Positions 6,286 through 9,786 of a stretch of DNA of 9,786 nt are shown in pieces. Source of the stretch: Thermoflexus sp. (GTDB lineage: Bacteria; Chloroflexota; Anaerolineae; Thermoflexales; Thermoflexaceae); the NCBI RefSeq assembly GCF_034432235.1, contig NZ_DAOUCJ010000047.1, positions 1 through 9,786 of the forward strand, read 5' to 3'. The position numbers and the translations under genes are program-made. Below the pieces are notes generated by a model. That model did not search any database. It was not told the DNA's origin and was given only the letters and a program-made list of their open reading frames with translations. The first letter of the stretch is position 1. Each line of letters opens with the position of its first letter.

Positions 6286-7434
6286 TCATCGGATGGCCTC
6301 GCGCAACCGTGCGCTGACATAATCCATCGCCGAGACCACCGCAATGATCGCCCACACGGCCGTCCCGGCCTTATGATAATCCGTTTGATCGATCCACAGC
6401 TTCAGCTGATACCCAATCCCTCCGCCGCCCACAAACCCCACAACCGTAGAGATCCGGACATTGATATCCCAGTGATAAATGATGAACGCCAGGAACGGCA
6501 AGGTGATCTGAGGGATCACGGCGTAGCGGATGACCTGGAGGGTGTTCGCCCCAGTCGCCGTAATGGCTTCCACCGGCCCCGGGTCGATGGTCTCGATGAC
6601 TTCGGAGAAGAGCTTGCCCAGGTTGACCACGGTGGCCACGGTCAGGGCCAGCACGCCGGCGAAGGGGCCGAAGCCGACCCATGTGGCGAAGATCGCCGCC
6701 ACTACGAGGGGCTCGATAGAGCGCACCACATTGAAGATCGTGCGGATGAGATAATAAATAGCGGTCCCCGCAGGGCCCCGGGCGGTGAGGTTACGAGCGG
6801 CCAGAAAGGAGAGGGGTACAGCCACCCCGGTGGCCAGGGTGGTGGCCATCAGCGCCAGGAAGATCGTTTGCAGCGTGAGCTCCAGAGTGCGGGTCAGCGC
6901 CGGGCTGATCTGCCATCGTCCCTCCCATCGGGCTTCCGCCTGCAGGCGGGCGCCGCCTTCCTGGACGAGGAGGGGCCGGATCTCCACATCCAGCTCAAAG
7001 TGGCCAGCGGCATCCGTCCGGGTCCGACCGGCCAGCAATTCGCCGCCCAGTGGCAATTGCGGGCTGGGGGGGAAAACCCATCGCAGCACCAGCTCGCTCC
7101 CCGGGCGAAACCCTTCCCCCCGAATCCGAATCCGCGTTCCCGTCGAGGCGCATGGCGGGAGGAACATGCGGGGGCCTTCGCCCACCTCCACCGCTTCGGG
7201 GGGGTTCCCGGATTCGCATGGGACCCTCACCGGCGCCTCCACGCGCTGGATCCCCCGTTCGGGGATCAGGATCTCCGGCGTCAGGAAGGCGGTGAAGATC
7301 TCCTGGGCACGCCGGGCCGCCTGAGGCTCCACCAGTTTCCTCGGGTCAATGCCCACCACGTGCCAGGATCCGGCGTAGATGCCGAGGGCAAGCAGCGCCC
7401 CGATGATTTGAAGCCATCGGCGGTGTCGGCGCAT
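6286..7434 (-). CDS. phnE: PhnE-type ABC permease with Ig-like extracytoplasmic insert (copy 2)
   Basis: Inner-membrane permease of a phosphonate/phosphite-class importer. From the ATG at 7434 it has 382 residues, against about 260-290 for ordinary PhnE. Order: one membrane segment at about 10-28; an extracytoplasmic region at about 65-170 with a beta-sandwich-like pattern (GTRIRIRGEGFRPGSELVLRW, then a DAAGHFELDVEI strand) and Cys73/Cys95; then the permease core. The core holds membrane segments near 187-210, 224-272, 312-327 and 356-378, the EAA loop that docks on the ATPase (EAITATGANTLQVIRYAVIPQ without its last base pair partner, 289-309), and the PhnE signature DINVRxSTVVGFVGGGGIG near 322-341. 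The start at 7434 gives a typical RR-rich membrane-protein N terminus with AAAGGG upstream. An ATG at 7545 overlaps the phnE1 stop as ATGA and would add 37 polar residues; a GTG at 7524 is a third choice. Paralogue of the gene just upstream. Confidence 0.85.
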   Translation of the reverse strand: MRRHRRWLQIIGALLALGIYAGSWHVVGIDPRKLVEPQAARRAQEIFTAFLTPEILIPERGIQRVEAPVRVPCESGNPPEAVEVGEGPRMFLPPCASTGTRIRIRGEGFRPGSELVLRWVFPPSPQLPLGGELLAGRTRTDAAGHFELDVEIRPLLVQEGGARLQAEARWEGRWQISPALTRTLELTLQTIFLALMATTLATGVAVPLSFLAARNLTARGPAGTAIYYLIRTIFNVVRSIEPLVVAAIFATWVGFGPFAGVLALTVATVVNLGKLFSEVIETIDPGPVEAITATGANTLQVIRYAVIPQITLPFLAFIIYHWDINVRISTVVGFVGGGGIGYQLKLWIDQTDYHKAGTAVWAIIAVVSAMDYVSARLREAIR

Positions 7435-7541
7435 CCTGGAAGCACCCTTTATTTGAGTAGCGTTTATGCCGTTGGGTTCGCGTTCGGGAAGACTCGCTGG
7501 CCTCTCTCTTCCCAGAGCTCGCACGGAAGGCGCCCCTGCTT

Positions 7542-8912
7542 TCATACGATCCGACGCCGCACCCGGGCGCTGACGTAATCCAGCGTCATCACCACCAGGG
7601 CGATGCCGATCACCGCTGTCGCGACCTGCCGGTAGGCGCTCAGCCGGATCCACTCGCTTAGCCGGAACCCGATCCCTCCGCCGCCCACGAAACCGATGAT
7701 CGTCGACATGCGGACGTTGATGTCCCAGCGATAGACCGCGAAGGAGACAAACTCCGGCACGACCTGAGGAACGACGGCGTAGCGGATGACCTGGAGGCGG
7801 TTCGCTCCGGTGGCCGTTAACGCCTCCACCGGGCCCGGATCGATATGCTCGATGACCTCGGAGAAGAGTTTCCCCAGCGCAGCGATCGAGTGCACCATTA
7901 AAGCGAGCATCCCAGCGAAGGATCCCAGCCCCACCCACACCACGAACACGATTCCGAAGATCAGAGGCTCCACGGAGCGGATGATATTAAAAAACCCGCG
8001 CATCGCGTAGTAGATCGCCCGAGCGGGCAGGGAGCCGCTCATCAGATTCCGGGCGGCCAGAAAGGAGAGAGGGGCGGCGATCAGCACGGCAAAGGTGGTG
8101 GCCAGCAGCGCGATGGCCACCGTCTCCCCCATTTTCTCCGCGACCTCCAGCAGTGCTTCGCTGGGACGGGGTCCTCCGATCACCCGCACGACGTGGAGCT
8201 CCAGGAAGTGGGTCTGGGATTGGCCGGGAGGCGGCTCGAACCCCAGCGGAACCGCCCGGGGGACGATAAAGGCTGTGCGGAATCGACCGGAGGCATCTGC
8301 CTGCAGGGAAAGGGGACGGCCCTCCTGGAGGATCCGCTGGCGCTCCCCGATGGGATTCACCCACCACAGTTCCAGGGAGGGGCCTGTCGGGAATCCCTTT
8401 CCCTGAAGGGTGAGGAGATCCCCCGCCTGCGCGCAGTCCGCGGAGAGCCAGACCTGAGCCTCCCGTTGTATTTCCCTGGGGGAGGGTGGGTGCGTGCAGG
8501 GGACTTCCACGGGGATCCGATATATCTGCCGTTCCGTGGGGTAGGTCAGGAGATCCGGTTGCGTGAGGGCGATCAGATATGGCCGCATTTTATCGAAGCG
8601 CTCGAAGGGAGCCAGGGGGTGGATCTCCGTAACCTCCCAGCCCACCCCGTAGATCGCGGCGAGAGCGACCAGCGTGGCCGGCCACAGACGGGGCCGGCGG
8701 CCTTTCCATCGCCGCCAGGCATCATAGCCGGTGCCCATCCACCACAAGCCGGCCGAGATCCACAGCCAGAGATGGCCCCGCCACATGGCGAGGCCGACCA
8801 GCGTCAGGGAAACTCCCAGCCAGATCCCGGCCAGGGTGCGCAGCCCCATGGCAGAATAGGCCAGACCGGGAATGATCAGGTAGCTTCGTGGGGGCCGGCG
8901 CTCAGCCGCCAA
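7542..8912 (-). CDS. phnE: PhnE-type ABC permease with Ig-like insert and extra N-terminal membrane region (copy 1)
   Basis: Permease partner of PhnC, 456 residues from a TTG start at 8912. Order: hydrophobic segments at about 11-42, 47-60 and 76-93; an extracytoplasmic domain at about 135-243 with Cys139/Cys160 and the pattern GDLLTLQGKGFPTGPSLELWW, then DASGRFRTAF; then the core with a membrane segment near 263-286, the ATPase-docking EAA loop (EALTATGANRLQVIRY, 363-378) and DINVRMSTIIGFVGGGGIG near 397-415. The TTG lies 9 nt after a perfect AGGAGG (8922-8927) and overlaps the phnC stop by 11 nt. An ATG at 8978 has a weaker site and would overlap phnC by 77 nt, adding a basic stretch that looks like phnC read in another frame; an ATG at 8849 would remove part of the first hydrophobic segment. 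Cells may assemble a PhnE1-PhnE2 heterodimer. The true substrate (phosphonate, phosphite or another oxyanion) is not decided by sequence. Confidence 0.86.
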   Translation of the reverse strand: MAAERRPPRSYLIIPGLAYSAMGLRTLAGIWLGVSLTLVGLAMWRGHLWLWISAGLWWMGTGYDAWRRWKGRRPRLWPATLVALAAIYGVGWEVTEIHPLAPFERFDKMRPYLIALTQPDLLTYPTERQIYRIPVEVPCTHPPSPREIQREAQVWLSADCAQAGDLLTLQGKGFPTGPSLELWWVNPIGERQRILQEGRPLSLQADASGRFRTAFIVPRAVPLGFEPPPGQSQTHFLELHVVRVIGGPRPSEALLEVAEKMGETVAIALLATTFAVLIAAPLSFLAARNLMSGSLPARAIYYAMRGFFNIIRSVEPLIFGIVFVVWVGLGSFAGMLALMVHSIAALGKLFSEVIEHIDPGPVEALTATGANRLQVIRYAVVPQVVPEFVSFAVYRWDINVRMSTIIGFVGGGGIGFRLSEWIRLSAYRQVATAVIGIALVVMTLDYVSARVRRRIV

Positions 8913-9660
8913 TGCGCTCCGCCTCCTGCCCGTAGATTTCCTTAAAGCGACGATCATCGATCTCGTCCGGACGCCCATCGAACACCTTGATGCCGTCCTT
9001 CAAACCGATCACCCGGGTTGCATAGCGATGGACGAGATCCAGGAAGTGGAGGCTGCAGAGCACGGTGACGCCGTCCTTGCGGTTGAGCTCCTCGATGTAG
9101 CGGAGGATGGAGTGGGCGAGGACGGGATCCAGGCTGGCGACCGGTTCATCCGCCAGCAGGAGGCGGGGCTCCTGCATCAGCGCCCGGGCGATGCCCACCC
9201 GTTGCTGCTGCCCGCCGGAGAGCTCATCCGCCCGCTTATCCGCCAGATCCGCCAGCCCGACGCGTTCCAGAGCTCGCATCGCCCGTTGCACTTCCGAAGG
9301 GGGGAAATAGCCCAGGAGGCTGAGCCAGGGGTTCACATACCCCAGACGGCCGGTGAGGACATTGGTGAGGACGGTGGCGCGTTTGACCAGATTGAACTGC
9401 TGAAAGATCATTCCGATCTGACGACGGATCTTTCGGAGCTCCCGGGGCGAAGCCGCGGTGATGTCGACCCCGTTCCAGATCACCCGTCCGGAGGTCGGCT
9501 CGATCAGGCGGTTGATACAGCGCAGCAGGGTGCTTTTCCCCGCCCCGCTGAGCCCGATGATGGCCACAAATTCCCCGTCCTCAACCGTGAAACTGACCTC
9601 GTGCAGCGCCCGCGTCCCATCCGGATAGATCTTGGTGAGGCGATCCACGATCAACGGCAT
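8902..9660 (-). CDS. phnC: Phosphonate-type ABC transporter ATP-binding protein PhnC
   Basis: Cytoplasmic ATPase that powers the PhnE permeases; 252 residues, normal length. All nucleotide-binding elements are present: Walker A GLSGAGKST at 36-44, Q-loop in IFQQFNLV (about 85-92), signature LSGGQ at 147-151, Walker B LLLADEP at 167-173, D-loop SLDP at 176-179 and switch His205. The QFNLVKRATVLTNVLTGRLG stretch near 88-107 and the SLHFLDLVHRYATRVIGLKDG ending are characteristic of PhnC rather than of other importers. The start follows a GAGGAT Shine-Dalgarno. It is first of three visible genes in the operon (phnC, phnE1, phnE2); the binding protein phnD is not in the window. No good promoter is visible in the 126 bp upstream, which contains a possible terminator or attenuator, so transcription may come from beyond the window edge. 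Confidence 0.93.
   Translation of the reverse strand: MPLIVDRLTKIYPDGTRALHEVSFTVEDGEFVAIIGLSGAGKSTLLRCINRLIEPTSGRVIWNGVDITAASPRELRKIRRQIGMIFQQFNLVKRATVLTNVLTGRLGYVNPWLSLLGYFPPSEVQRAMRALERVGLADLADKRADELSGGQQQRVGIARALMQEPRLLLADEPVASLDPVLAHSILRYIEELNRKDGVTVLCSLHFLDLVHRYATRVIGLKDGIKVFDGRPDEIDDRRFKEIYGQEAERIGG
8910..8927 (-). promoter_or_regulatory. Shine-Dalgarno and TTG start of phnE1
   Basis: On the minus strand AGGAGG (8927-8922) precedes TTG (8912-8910) by 9 nt, all inside the last codons of phnC. This is the strongest ribosome binding site near the junction and decides the start of the first permease. The 11-nt overlap with phnC fits translational coupling in an ABC operon. Confidence 0.7.
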
Positions 9661-9786
9661 GGAGAATCATCCTCAGGGCTTTGTCCAGCATGAACGGGAT
9701 GCGCACCGCCGGGCGGGAGGGAGAAAAAGACCCCAGAATTCCCTGGAGAGAGATCCACTGTGCAACCCTCAACGGGGGGTGGGGGC
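9661..9786. other. Non-coding region upstream of phnC, to the window edge
   Basis: Apart from the phnC ribosome binding site and the possible terminator at 9724-9748, no coding sequence is convincing here. A frame antisense to the promoter-proximal region and into phnC exists but has no recognisable content. The edge sequence is C-rich on the minus strand. The upstream gene, possibly phnD, must end beyond 9786. Confidence 0.4.
9724..9748 (-). terminator. Weak intrinsic terminator or attenuator upstream of phnC
   Basis: Read on the minus strand, CTCCAG (9748-9743) pairs with CTGGGG (9736-9731) with one G-T wobble around a 6-nt loop, followed two bases later by TTTTT (9728-9724). It lies 64 nt before the phnC start. 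It could end the gene upstream or attenuate the importer operon. The stem is short, so confidence is limited. Confidence 0.4.

Noticed and set aside
5586..6344. 252-codon minus-strand frame covering ruvA
   Set aside because: Antisense to ruvA, whose helix-hairpin-helix motifs are unmistakable; the translation shows no family features.
6280..7578. Long open frame (432 codons) on the plus strand opposite phnE2
   Set aside because: It is antisense to a permease gene with clear family motifs, its translation is low-complexity in His, Arg, Gly and Pro, and it has no recognisable domain. It is a GC-rich shadow frame.
8193..8945. 250-codon plus-strand frame opposite phnE1 and the end of phnC
   Set aside because: Antisense to solid coding sequence, Gly/Pro/Arg-rich translation, no motif and no ribosome site.
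8913..8978. ATG at 8978 as the phnE1 start
   Set aside because: It overlaps phnC by 77 nt and adds only a basic stretch that is phnC read in another frame; the TTG at 8912 has the much better ribosome site.

Overview
This is a GC-rich bacterial chromosomal segment with tightly packed genes in two blocks that converge near position 6250. No mobile element, tRNA, rRNA or CRISPR array is visible. High GC, a thermitase-like secreted protease, the yebC-ruvC-ruvA order and PhnE permeases with a large extracytoplasmic insert suggest a thermophilic Chloroflexota-type bacterium (Anaerolineae or Thermoflexus-like). That assignment is inference from gene style, not a database match.

Plus-strand block, 26-6209. 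A carboxylesterase-type alpha/beta hydrolase (26-886) is followed after 10 nt by a YfcE-type metallophosphoesterase (897-1556). A secreted subtilase of the thermitase type (1670-2899) comes next and is closed by a strong intrinsic terminator (2930-2970). The 416-bp gap after it ends in an apparent extended -10 promoter (3132-3140) and an unusually structured untranslated leader (3151-3298) in front of yebC (3316-4077). yebC overlaps ruvC (4077-4562) by one base. A response regulator with a degenerate cyclase-like output domain (4643-5533) lies between ruvC and ruvA (5616-6209). RuvA and RuvC act together on Holliday junctions; ruvB is not in this window.

Minus-strand block, 9660 down to 6286. 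It reads phnC (ATPase), phnE1 and phnE2 (two permeases), a phosphonate/phosphite-type ABC importer. The substrate-binding protein (phnD) is not in the window and may lie beyond 9786. phnE1 appears to start at a TTG with a perfect Shine-Dalgarno inside the end of phnC. The two permeases are tandem paralogues, aligned without net indels over about 490 bp, and both carry a cysteine-containing, Ig/TIG-like extracytoplasmic insert that ordinary PhnE proteins lack.

The best candidates for something undescribed are the yebC leader, where two long helices compete for the same strand just upstream of the ribosome binding site; the PhnE pair with the built-in extracellular domain; and the receiver/degenerate-cyclase protein embedded in the Holliday-junction gene cluster.
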